Shown here piece after piece: positions 26,255 through 34,900 of a DNA stretch of 64,000 nt (the first letter of the stretch is position 1; each line of letters begins with the position of its first letter). A program made the translations under genes and the position numbers. The notes under the pieces are model-generated. The model ran no database searches. It saw nothing but the letters and a program-made list of their open reading frames with translations, and had not been told where the DNA came from. The DNA comes from VAYN01 sp963702075 (GTDB lineage Bacteria; Actinomycetota; Thermoleophilia; Solirubrobacterales; 70-9), in contig OY969703.1 of NCBI GenBank assembly GCA_963702075.1, positions 1,240,001 to 1,304,000 on the forward strand, written 5' to 3'.

Positions 26255-27598
26255 CTAGACGAGCAGGGCGCCCTCCATGACGCCCGCAGCTCGGAGGTCT
26301 CGGTACCAGCGCTCGACCGGGTGCTCCTTGACGAAGCCGTGCCCGCCGAGCAGCTGGACGCCGTCGGAGCCGATCTTCATCCCCTTCTGGGAGCAGAGCC
26401 GGCGGGCGAGGGCGGCCTCGCGGGCGCAGCTCTCGCCGCGGTCGGCGCGGCTCGCCGCCCGGTAGGTCGCCAGCCGCATCCCGTTCTGCTCGATGCCGAT
26501 TTCGGAGACCGCGAAGGCGACGCCCTGGCGGTTGGAGATCGGTTCGCCGAACGCCTGGCGGTCGTTGACGTACGGGATCACGTAGTCGAGCACCGCCTGC
26601 GCGGTCCCGGTCGCGAGCCCGCACCAGGCGATCCGCGAGCGGTTGATGCAGGCGGCGTAGTCCTTGGCGCTCGCCTCGCCCTCGCCGAGCAGCGCGTTCG
26701 CCGGCAGTTTCACTTTGTCGATCAGCAGGCGGCCGGTGGCGGCGGGGCGCAGGCCCATCGCCGGCTCGTCCTCGACCGTCAGCCCTTTGGCACCGGACTC
26801 GACCACGAACAGGGCCGGGCCGATGTCCTCGGCATCGGCGGCGATGACGAAGAGCTCGCACTCGGTGGCGCGGGCGATCAGCGACTTGGCCCCGCTCAGC
26901 ACCCACTCGTCGCCTTTGCGCTTCGCCTTCGTCTCCAGCGCGAACGGGTCGAACAGCGGCCGCGGCTCGAGGATCGCCAGCGCCGCGGCGGGGACGTCCT
27001 CCCCGGTGAAGGCCGGCAGGTAGGTCGCCTCCTGCTCGGCGCTGCCCCAGAGGCCGATCACGGTGGCGGCGGCGCCGGGGGCGAGGGCGGCATAGGCGAT
27101 GCCCATGTCGCCGTGGGCGAGCGCCTCGCCGATCAGGACGCTGGTCACCGCCGACTGCTCGGTCATCACGCCGCCGAGCTCCTCGGGGACGCCGAGCATG
27201 GCGACGCCGAGCTCGGTGGCCTGGTCGAGAATCTCCTTCGGCGTCTCGCGCTCGTCGTCGGCCTTCAATGCCGCCGGGCGGATCTTTTCCTCGGCGAAGG
27301 CGCGGCCGCCTTCCTGGAACATCTGCTGCTCGTCGTCGGGCGTGAGGTCGAAGAGGCCCTTCGATTTGCCCTTCTTCTGGCGCGCCGGTTTGCCCAGCGA
27401 CTGCGCGGCCTTGAAGGTGCGGCCGGCCGCGGTGGCGGTGCGGAAGCCGTTCTTGGTGCCCTGGAAGAGGGCGTTCTCGACCTGCTTGCGGATGCGGATG
27501 CGATCCAACAGGTCAGAGCCGGCGAGGCGGTTCAGCGCCCGCAGGCCGTAGCCCATCCCGCGCTCCGCCATCCCTTTGTTCTCGGTCGTGGTGCTCAC
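26255..27598 (-). CDS. Acyl-CoA dehydrogenase with N-terminal extension
   Basis: A 447-residue acyl-CoA dehydrogenase homologue. About 85 residues precede the usual start of the fold and include a basic segment (ARQKKGKSKG). The core shows EELGGV, IGEALAHGDMGIAYA, LSGAKSLIARA and LLGGHGFVKEHPVERWYRDLR. The chain stops just after MEGA, the position of the catalytic Glu, so the usual last helix is missing. It may therefore form a heteromeric complex with the second dehydrogenase, as paired actinobacterial dehydrogenases do; that is inference. The start is a GTG overlapping the MaoC stop (GTGA at 27595-27598). Confidence 0.9.
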   Translation of the reverse strand: MSTTTENKGMAERGMGYGLRALNRLAGSDLLDRIRIRKQVENALFQGTKNGFRTATAAGRTFKAAQSLGKPARQKKGKSKGLFDLTPDDEQQMFQEGGRAFAEEKIRPAALKADDERETPKEILDQATELGVAMLGVPEELGGVMTEQSAVTSVLIGEALAHGDMGIAYAALAPGAAATVIGLWGSAEQEATYLPAFTGEDVPAAALAILEPRPLFDPFALETKAKRKGDEWVLSGAKSLIARATECELFVIAADAEDIGPALFVVESGAKGLTVEDEPAMGLRPAATGRLLIDKVKLPANALLGEGEASAKDYAACINRSRIAWCGLATGTAQAVLDYVIPYVNDRQAFGEPISNRQGVAFAVSEIGIEQNGMRLATYRAASRADRGESCAREAALARRLCSQKGMKIGSDGVQLLGGHGFVKEHPVERWYRDLRAAGVMEGALLV

Positions 27599-28533
27599 TT
27601 GGTCTTGGTCCTTCCGGTGGTCTTGGCGGTCTTCTTCGCTTTTTTGGTCTGGGTCAGTGGTTGGACGTGGCCGTCGAGGTGCGGCGTGCCCTTCTTGGCA
27701 TCGCGTACCGCGAAGAGGACCTCCTTGCCCTCGTCCTGCTCGGCGAAGACGACGCGCGCCGGCAGCAGGATCGGCTTGCGGAAGCGCACCTCGACCTCGA
27801 AGCCGTCGGGCAGCTCGGATTCGAGCTGGGCCAGCGCCCGCGCCTTCGTCCACATCCCGTGGGCGATCGCGCCGGGGAAGCCGAGCGGCTTCGCGGTCAG
27901 CGAGTGCATGTGGATCGGGTTGCGGTCGCCGGAGACGCCGCCGTAGCGGCGACCGAGATCGCCGGGCAGCTTCCACTCGGCGCTGGCGGGAGCATCGGCA
28001 GGGAGGGATTCGAATCCTTTCTTCGCCTTGGCCTTCTCGTCGCCCTTGCCGCGACGCAGCATCGTGCTGGTGCTCTCCCAGACGACCTTGCCGTCGACCA
28101 GGACCTCGGTCTCCAGCGAGAAGGTCTTGCCTTTGGGATGCGGCTGCAGCTTCGTCGGCCGCACCCGGATCGTCATCTCCTCCTCGATCCCGATTGGCCG
28201 CTTCTGGGCGATCGAGTTCTCGACGTGGACGAGGCCAACCGCGCCGAACGGGAAGGAGCCGTCGCTCATCACCGCCATGTGCAGCGGGAAGGCGAGCATG
28301 TGCGGGTAGGTCGGCGGCAGGGTGTCGCGGAGGGCGAAGCCGCAGACCTTGGCGTAGGCGGCGACGTCGGCCGCCTCTGCCTTGACGCCCGCAAGCTCGA
28401 GGTCGAGTCCCGCGGGGATCTCGCCGCCGCCGCCCGGGACGAACGGCAGCAGGGAGGCGCCCGGGATCATCGGCAGCGCCGCCCGCGCGTAAAGCGGCAG
28501 GATGCTGGGGGAGCTCTCGAGGGTCTTCGCCAT
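27595..28533 (-). CDS. MaoC-like enoyl-CoA hydratase/dehydratase
   Basis: A 312-residue two-hot-dog protein of the MaoC/hydratase-2 type that hydrates enoyl-CoA. The hydratase-2 motif appears as GDRNPIHMHSLTAK (Asp and His catalytic pair) at about 200-213, followed by GAIAHGMWTKA. The N-terminal half is the degenerate first hot-dog, containing PPTYPHMLAFPLHMAVM. The C-terminal tail is Lys/Thr-rich (QTKKAKKTAKTTGRTKTK). It lies between the FabG-like reductase and the dehydrogenases in the same operon, with a 4-bp overlap downstream. Confidence 0.92.
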   Translation of the reverse strand: MAKTLESSPSILPLYARAALPMIPGASLLPFVPGGGGEIPAGLDLELAGVKAEAADVAAYAKVCGFALRDTLPPTYPHMLAFPLHMAVMSDGSFPFGAVGLVHVENSIAQKRPIGIEEEMTIRVRPTKLQPHPKGKTFSLETEVLVDGKVVWESTSTMLRRGKGDEKAKAKKGFESLPADAPASAEWKLPGDLGRRYGGVSGDRNPIHMHSLTAKPLGFPGAIAHGMWTKARALAQLESELPDGFEVEVRFRKPILLPARVVFAEQDEGKEVLFAVRDAKKGTPHLDGHVQPLTQTKKAKKTAKTTGRTKTK

Positions 28534-28539
28534 CGGCGC

Positions 28540-29865
28540 CTAGGCCCCCAGCAGGCTCTGGCCGCAGACGCGGACCGTGTTGCCGTTGACGCCGGTCGAG
28601 GCGGGGCTGGCGAACCAGGCGATCGTCTCGGCGACGTCGACCGGCAGCCCGCCCTGCGAGAGGCTGGAGAGCCGGCGGCCGGCTTCGCGCGGGCCGATCG
28701 GCATCGCCGCGGTCATCTGGGTCTCGATGAACCCCGGCGCGACCGCGTTGATCGTCGCTTTGCGTTTCGCCAGCTCCGGCGCCATCGCTTCGACCATCCC
28801 GATCACCCCGGCCTTGGAGGCGGCGTAGTTGGTCTGGCCGGAGTTGCCGGCGATCCCCGACATCGAGGAGACGCAGACGATCCGCCCGTTGCCGTTCAGC
28901 AGTTTCCCGCCGAGCAGGGCCTCGTTGATCCGCTCCTCCGAGGAGAGGTTGATCTCCATCAGCTGCGCCCAGCGCTCTTCCGGCATCTTCGCGATCGTCC
29001 GGTCTTTGGTCACGCCGGCGTTGTGGACGACGACGTCGACCCCGTCTTTGAGCTCGGCGGCGATCGCCTCGGGGGCGTCGGCAGCGGTGATGTCGAGCTC
29101 GATCGAGCGGCCGCCGATCGCGCCGGTGACGGCCTTCAGGTCATCGGCCATCGGCGGGATGTCGAGGCCGACGACTTCGGCCCCGTCGCGGGCGAGGGTG
29201 TTGGCGATCGCGGCGCCGATCCCGCGCGAGGCGCCGGTGACCAGCGCCACCTTGCCGGCCAGCGGCTGCTCCCAGTCGATCTTCGGGCTGGCGGCGACGC
29301 CTTTGCCGATCCGGATGACTTGCCCGGAGACATACGCTGATTTCGGCGAGAGGAGGAAGCGCAGCGTCGACTCCAGCTGGTCCTCGGCGCCCGGTTCGAC
29401 GTAGACGAGCTGCGCCGTCGAGCCGCGGCCGCCGATCTCCTTGCCGAGCGAGCGGACGAAGCCCTCCAGCGCCCGCTGGGCGGTGTGGGCGGCGACCGAG
29501 CCGGCTTCGGCCGGCGGGGTGCCGAGCACGATCGCGCGGCCGCTGCGCTGCAGGCGCCCGACGGCGGGGTAGAAGAAGCGCTGCAACTCGACCAGCTCGG
29601 TCGAGTCGGCGATCCCGGTGGCGTCGAAGACGAGCGCCTTCGCCTTGCCCTCGGCGCCGGCTCGTTCGGCCCCGATGCTGTCGAGGGCCTTGGCGACGGC
29701 TTTGCCGAGGCGGCCGGCGGGGGCGCCGTCGGCGAGGACCGGGCCGCCGACAACCGGCTGGCCGGGCTGGTAGCGGTCGAGCGAGACCGGCTGCGGCAGC
29801 CCGAGCTGCTTGGCGACGGTGCCGACGAGCGGCGCGTTGACGAGTTGCGAGTAACGGTCGGCCAT
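28540..29865 (-). CDS. FabG-like 3-oxoacyl reductase, high-molecular-weight type
   Basis: A 441-residue protein with two Rossmann units. The C-terminal half (~205-441) is an active SDR: TGASRGIG, HNAGVTKDR, SSMSGIAGNSGQTNYAASK (catalytic Ser, Tyr, Lys). The N-terminal half is a degenerate SDR without these residues, an arrangement known from HMwFabG/FabG4 proteins of actinobacteria. It would interconvert 3-oxoacyl-CoA and 3-hydroxyacyl-CoA with a nicotinamide cofactor. The ATG (29865) is 2 bp after the thiolase stop; upstream open frame is another register. Adjacent thiolase and MaoC support a role in beta-oxidation. Confidence 0.93.
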   Translation of the reverse strand: MADRYSQLVNAPLVGTVAKQLGLPQPVSLDRYQPGQPVVGGPVLADGAPAGRLGKAVAKALDSIGAERAGAEGKAKALVFDATGIADSTELVELQRFFYPAVGRLQRSGRAIVLGTPPAEAGSVAAHTAQRALEGFVRSLGKEIGGRGSTAQLVYVEPGAEDQLESTLRFLLSPKSAYVSGQVIRIGKGVAASPKIDWEQPLAGKVALVTGASRGIGAAIANTLARDGAEVVGLDIPPMADDLKAVTGAIGGRSIELDITAADAPEAIAAELKDGVDVVVHNAGVTKDRTIAKMPEERWAQLMEINLSSEERINEALLGGKLLNGNGRIVCVSSMSGIAGNSGQTNYAASKAGVIGMVEAMAPELAKRKATINAVAPGFIETQMTAAMPIGPREAGRRLSSLSQGGLPVDVAETIAWFASPASTGVNGNTVRVCGQSLLGA

Positions 29866-29867
29866 GA

Positions 29868-31160
29868 CTAGTTGGCACCTCCCGGAGCCTCGAGGATCGC
29901 GACGACACCCTGGCCGGCGGCGGCGCAGATGCTGATCACGCCGCGGCCTTTGCCGTCTTCGTTCAGTTGCTTGGCGAGACTGGCGACGATCCGCCCGCCG
30001 GTGGCGGCGAACGGGTGGGCGGCCGCCAGCGAGCCGCCGTTGACGTTGAGCTTCTTGCGGTCTATTTTGCCGAGCGGTTTGTCGCGGCCGAGCTTCTCGG
30101 CGCAGAACTCTTTGTCTTCCCAGGCCTTGAGGGTGCAGAGCACCTGCGCGGCGAAGGCCTCGTGGATCTCGTAGTAGTCGAAGTCCTGCAGTTTCAGCCC
30201 GACGCGGTCGAGCATCCGCGGCATCGCGTAGGCCGGCGCCATCAGCAGGCCTTCGCGCTTGTGGACGTGGTCGACGGCGGCGGTTTGGGCCTCGGTTATG
30301 TAGGCGAGGATCGGCAGATCGTGCTCTTTCGCCCACTCCTCGGAGGCGAGCAGCACGGCCGAGGCGCCGTCGGAGAGCGGCGTCGAGTTGGCCGCGGTCA
30401 TCGTCCCCTCGGGGCCGCCGAAGACCGGTTTCAGCTTCGCCAGTTTCTCGAGGCTGGAGTCGGGACGGAGATTCTGGTCGCGGTCGAGCCCGATGTAGGG
30501 AGTGATCAGGTCTTCGAAGAAGCCGCGGTCATACGCGGCGGCGAGGTTTTTATGGCTTTTCACCGCGAGCTCGTCCTGCTCCTCGCGGCCGATCTCCCAT
30601 TCGGTCGCCATGATCGCGCAGTGCTCGCCCATCGAGAGGCCGGTGCGCGGCTCCTCGTTGCGGGGGATCGCCGGGACGATGTGGCCGGGGCGGACCTTGG
30701 TCAGCTGCTTCAGTTTGCCGACCGTCGAGCGCTCGCGGTTGGCCTCGAGCAGGGTCTCGCGCAGGCCCTCGTTGAGGGCGATCGGCGCATCGGAGGTGGT
30801 ATCCGCGCCGCAGGCGATGCCGGAGTCGATCTGCCCGAGGGCGATCTTGTTGGCGACGAGAATCGTCGTCTCCAGGCCGGTGCCGCAGGCCTGCTGGACG
30901 TCGTAGCCGGGGGTCTCGGCGGCGAGACGAGTGCTGAGCACGCTCTCGCGGGTGAGGTCGCGGTCGCGCGAGTGCTTGAGGACGGCGCCGCCGGCGACCT
31001 CGCCGAGCGTCTCGCCCTGCAGGCCGTAGCGATCGATCAGCCCGTCGAGCGCGGCGGTCAGCATGTCCTGGTTGCTGGCGTGCGAGTAGACGCTGTTGGA
31101 GCGGGCGAAGGGGATCCGGTTGCCGCCGACGATGGCGACTTTGCGGGTTTTGGCGTTCAT
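29868..31160 (-). CDS. Acetyl-CoA C-acyltransferase (thiolase)
   Basis: A 430-residue thiolase of the FadI-like kind that cleaves 3-oxoacyl-CoA with CoA. The nucleophilic Cys lies in QQACGTGLET (~90), the catalytic His in GGSLAAAHPFAATGGR, and the second Cys in ISICAAAGQG. The start begins with KVAIVGGNRIPFAR, normal for the family. The ATG overlaps the stop of the TetR gene (ATGA at 31157-31160), so the two are translationally coupled. Part of the TetR-thiolase-FabG-MaoC-dehydrogenase operon. Confidence 0.95.
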   Translation of the reverse strand: MNAKTRKVAIVGGNRIPFARSNSVYSHASNQDMLTAALDGLIDRYGLQGETLGEVAGGAVLKHSRDRDLTRESVLSTRLAAETPGYDVQQACGTGLETTILVANKIALGQIDSGIACGADTTSDAPIALNEGLRETLLEANRERSTVGKLKQLTKVRPGHIVPAIPRNEEPRTGLSMGEHCAIMATEWEIGREEQDELAVKSHKNLAAAYDRGFFEDLITPYIGLDRDQNLRPDSSLEKLAKLKPVFGGPEGTMTAANSTPLSDGASAVLLASEEWAKEHDLPILAYITEAQTAAVDHVHKREGLLMAPAYAMPRMLDRVGLKLQDFDYYEIHEAFAAQVLCTLKAWEDKEFCAEKLGRDKPLGKIDRKKLNVNGGSLAAAHPFAATGGRIVASLAKQLNEDGKGRGVISICAAAGQGVVAILEAPGGAN

Positions 31161-31807
31161 CGGGGGGTGTTTCCTCCTTGAGGGGACTTGGAAGTCGAAG
31201 TGGGGGTGGAGCGGACGCGCAGACCCGGCTCGACGGTGGAGACGAGCAGCTCGGCGGCATCCTCGGCGGAGATCGCCTCGGTCCGCAGCCACCAGCGGGC
31301 GAGCGCCTCGGCGGCGCCCAGCAGGGCGGTGGAGAGGGCCTCGATTTCGACCTTGACCTGGCGACGGTCCGGCAGCTGGGCCAGCAGCGAGGCCGAGACG
31401 AGCTCGACGATCTGGCCGCGGTAGGCGGCGACCCGGTCGAAGACCTCGCCGCCGTGAGGGAGGGTCTCGTCGAAGAGCACCGCCCAGGCGGCGCGGTCGT
31501 TGTCGAGGAAGGAGAAGAAGGCGCGGACGCCGGCCCCGAGCGCGTCGCCGGGATTGGCGCTTTCGCCGACAGCCTCGGCGATCGTCTTGATCAGCGCATC
31601 GCCCGCCCGCTCCATGCAGGCGATATAGAGCCGCTCCTTGTTGCCGAAATAGTTGTAGAGCAGCGGCTTGGTCACGCCCACCGCAGCAGCGATCTCGTCC
31701 ATCGTCACCGCCGCGTAGCCGCGCTCGGCGAACAGCTCATGAGCCGCCCCGAGCGTCTGCTCCATGCGGTCGTCCCGCGAGAGCCTCGTACGAACCGATG
31801 CATCCAT
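31157..31807 (-). CDS. TetR-family transcriptional regulator
   Basis: A 216-residue TetR-type repressor. The N-terminal helix-turn-helix (~15-62) contains AHELFAERGYAAVTMDEIAAAVGVTKPLLYNYFGNKERLY, read in consecutive segments; the rest is an all-helical ligand domain. It heads the acyl-CoA operon and probably represses it until an acyl-CoA or fatty acid binds, as for other FadR-like TetR proteins. A symmetrical operator candidate lies just upstream at 31818-31849. ATG start at 31807. Confidence 0.93.
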   Translation of the reverse strand: MDASVRTRLSRDDRMEQTLGAAHELFAERGYAAVTMDEIAAAVGVTKPLLYNYFGNKERLYIACMERAGDALIKTIAEAVGESANPGDALGAGVRAFFSFLDNDRAAWAVLFDETLPHGGEVFDRVAAYRGQIVELVSASLLAQLPDRRQVKVEIEALSTALLGAAEALARWWLRTEAISAEDAAELLVSTVEPGLRVRSTPTSTSKSPQGGNTPR

Positions 31808-31817
31808 CGATGACGAG

Positions 31818-31849
31818 GTTACGCCGATATAAATTTATACGCAAGTAAC
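31818..31849. promoter_or_regulatory. Candidate TetR operator
   Basis: Two nested palindromes share one centre (31833.5): the 12-bp perfect palindrome TATAAATTTATA (31828-31839) and the outer pair GTTAC (31818-31822)/GTAAC (31845-31849). The AT-rich core could also contain the operon's -10 element. It is 11 bp upstream of the TetR ATG, the expected place for autoregulation. Confidence 0.6.
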
Positions 31850-31900
31850 GTGACGCATCGCACAGGGTCCACGCAGCCGCGCGAGGCTCGGTGACCCTAG

Positions 31901-34900
31901 CTAGGAGGCAACGGGACTCGCTATTCGGAAGTGCCTGGTGATCGGTTTTGGATCGGCGCCTCCCGGGCCTACTGCCTTCACCTTGAAGACGTAACGGCCG
32001 GGCTCGAGACGGCGGAAGGTCACCGGCGAAGTGCAGTGCTTGTACCGAAGCTTCTGTCCGATTTTGGCGATGGCGCAGCGGAACTTGGTCGCGGTTCCGC
32101 GAGCTTCGAAGGCGAACTTGACCGTGCCCTGCGTGATTTGGGCCTTGAGCAGCTTCGTGTTCGGCGACTGCGGGACGGGGGGAGGTTCGGGCGGTTCCGG
32201 CAACGGTCCCGGGGAGGGGGTCGGAGATGGCGCCGGCGGGGCAGGAGGGTGGGCGAAGGTCGCTGCCACTTGCCTGTCCGCGTCCATCGCGACCGTGCAT
32301 TTGCCGTCTCGCACTTCATCGCAGCCCGACCAGGAGACCGTTTCGCCGGTGCTTGCTGCAGCGACAAGGGTGACGATGGCGCCGTGGTTGAAGGTCGCTA
32401 CGCATTCGGAGCCGCAATTGATCCGCGATGGGCTGCTCAGCACCGTGCCGGAACCCGTGCCGCCGGTGGTGACGACGAGGGCGTGCTGTTCGAGGTCGAA
32501 ACGGGCGGTGACGTTGCGCGCCTGGCTCATCGTCACTTCGCACTGGTTGGAGGCGTTAACGGTTCCGGGGCAGGTTTCCCAGAGGACGTCTTTGCTGCCG
32601 GCTCCAGCGGCACCGGTGAGCGAGACAACAGTGCCTTCGAGGTATTCGGCCGTGCACCCGGCGCCGCAGTCGATCCCCGCCAGGGAGCTGGTGACGGTTC
32701 CCGTGCCGGAGCCGATCTTGGTCACCGTCAGCGGATTGTGGTTGATCAGGGTGAAGGTGGCGGTGACTTCCTCGTCGGCGCCCATCGTCAGTTCGCATTC
32801 GTCGGCGCCGTTGACCTGGTCACAGCCGGTCCAGACGACCGGCTCGGATTCCGCGGCCGGGGCTGCGGTGAGCTTGATCGCGCTTCCGTGGTCGAAGCTT
32901 GCGGCACAGGTTGCTCCACAACTGATCCCGGCAGGGGCGCTGGTCACCGTTCCGTTGCCCGCACCTGCCTTGGTCACGGTGAGCTGGTGGCGCTGCAGGG
33001 CGAATTCGGCCCCGACTGACTTGGCGGTCGACATCGTCACTTCGCAGGCGCCGGTGCCGGCGCATGCACCGGTCCAGCCTTTGAATTCCGAGCCGGCGGC
33101 CGGGCTGGCCGAGAGCGTGACTTCGGTGCCGTGGTCGAAGCTCGCACTGCAGGTCGCTCCGCAGTTGATCCCGGCCGGGGAGCTGGTGACGACGCCCGAG
33201 CCGGTGCCGCTCTTGGTCACGGTGAGCGGATGGGTTTCCAGGGCGAATTGGGCACTGATTTCTTTTGCCGCGGACATCGAGACCACGCAATTGCCGGTCC
33301 CGCTGCATCCTGCCCCGCTCCAGCCGATAAAGGTCGAGCCCGCAGCCGGGTTGGCCGACAGCGTGACTTCGGTGCCGTGGTCGAAGGACGCGCTGCAGCT
33401 CGCCCCGCAGTTGATCCCCGCTGGGGAGCTGGTCACGACGCCCGAGCCGGTGCCTGACTTGGTGACGCTCAGCTGGTGAAGTTCCAGGGCGAACTGGGCG
33501 CTGACTTCCTTCGCCGCCGACATCGTGACCACGCAGCTGCCCGTCCCCACACAGGCCCCGCTCCAGCCTTTGAATTCCGATCCGGCGCCCGGGGCGGGGG
33601 TGAGGGTGACGCTGGTGCCCTGTTCATAGGCTTGTTCGCAATCGGCGGGGCAGTTGATACCCGTTGGGGAGCTCGTCACCGAACCGGAGCCGTTGCCCGT
33701 GGTCGAGACGCTGAGGGCGAATTTCGGCACCGGGGCAAATTCGGCCCCGACCGACTTCGCCGCCGACATCGAGACTTTGCAGCTCCCGGTGCCGGTGCAA
33801 GAGCCGCTCCAGCCTTTGAATTCCGAGCCCGCAGTCGGGTTGGCCGACAGCGTGACTTCGGTCCCGTGATCGAAGGACGCGCTGCAGGTCGCCCCGCAGT
33901 TGATCCCCGCAGGAGCGCTGGTCACCGTGCCGCTGCCGGAACCCGACTTGGTCACCGTCAGTTGATGGCGCTGCAAGGCGAATTCGGCGCCCACGGATTT
34001 GGCGGTCGACATCGTCACTTCGCAGGTACCCGTCCCGACGCAGGCGCCGCTCCAGCCCTTGAATTCCGAGCCCGCCGCCGGTGAGGGCGAGAGGGTGACT
34101 TTCGTCCCTTGTTCATAGCTCTCTTCGCAATCGGACCCGCAGCTGATCCCCGCGGGCGAGCTCGTCACGATGCCGCTGCCGTTCCCCGTGGTCGAGACGT
34201 TGAGGGCGAATTTCGGCACCGGGGCAAATTCGGCCCCGACCGATTTCGCCGACGACATCGAGACTTTGCAGGACCCGGCCCCCGAGCAGGCGCCGCTCCA
34301 GCCGGCGAAGAAAGAGCCAGCGGCGGGCGTCGCCGAGAGCGTGACTTCGGTCCCGTGGTCGAAGGACGCAGAACAGGTCGCCCCGCAGTTGATCCCCGCC
34401 GGGGAGCTGGTCACCGTTCCGTTGCCCACCCCACTCTTCGTCACGCTCAGCTGATGTTGCTGCAGGACGAATTCAGCGCCGACCGACTTGGCGGCGGTCA
34501 TCGAGACTTCGCAGGCGCCAGTGCCGGTGCAGGCCCCGCTCCACCCTTTGAATTCCGATCCCGCCGCCGGTGAGGGCGAGAGGGTGACTTTCGTCCCTTG
34601 TTCATAGCTCTCTTCGCAATCGGACCCGCAGCTGATCCCCGCGGGCGAGCTCGTCACGATGCCGCTGCCGTTCCCCGTGGTCGAGACGTTGAGGGCGAAT
34701 TTCGGCACCGGGGCAAATTCGGCCCCGACCGATTTCGCCGACGACATCGAGACTTTGCAGGACCCGGCCCCCGAGCAGGCGCCGCTCCAGCCGGCGAAGA
34801 AAGAGCCAGCGGCGGGCGTCGCCGAGAGCGTGACTTCGGTCCCGTGGTCGAAGGACGCAGAACAGGTCGCCCCGCAGTTGATCCCCGCCGGGGAGCTGGT

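Noticed and set aside
28577..31181. Long + strand open frames opposite the acyl-CoA operon
   Set aside because: No family resemblance and exact antisense to conserved enzymes with clear catalytic motifs.
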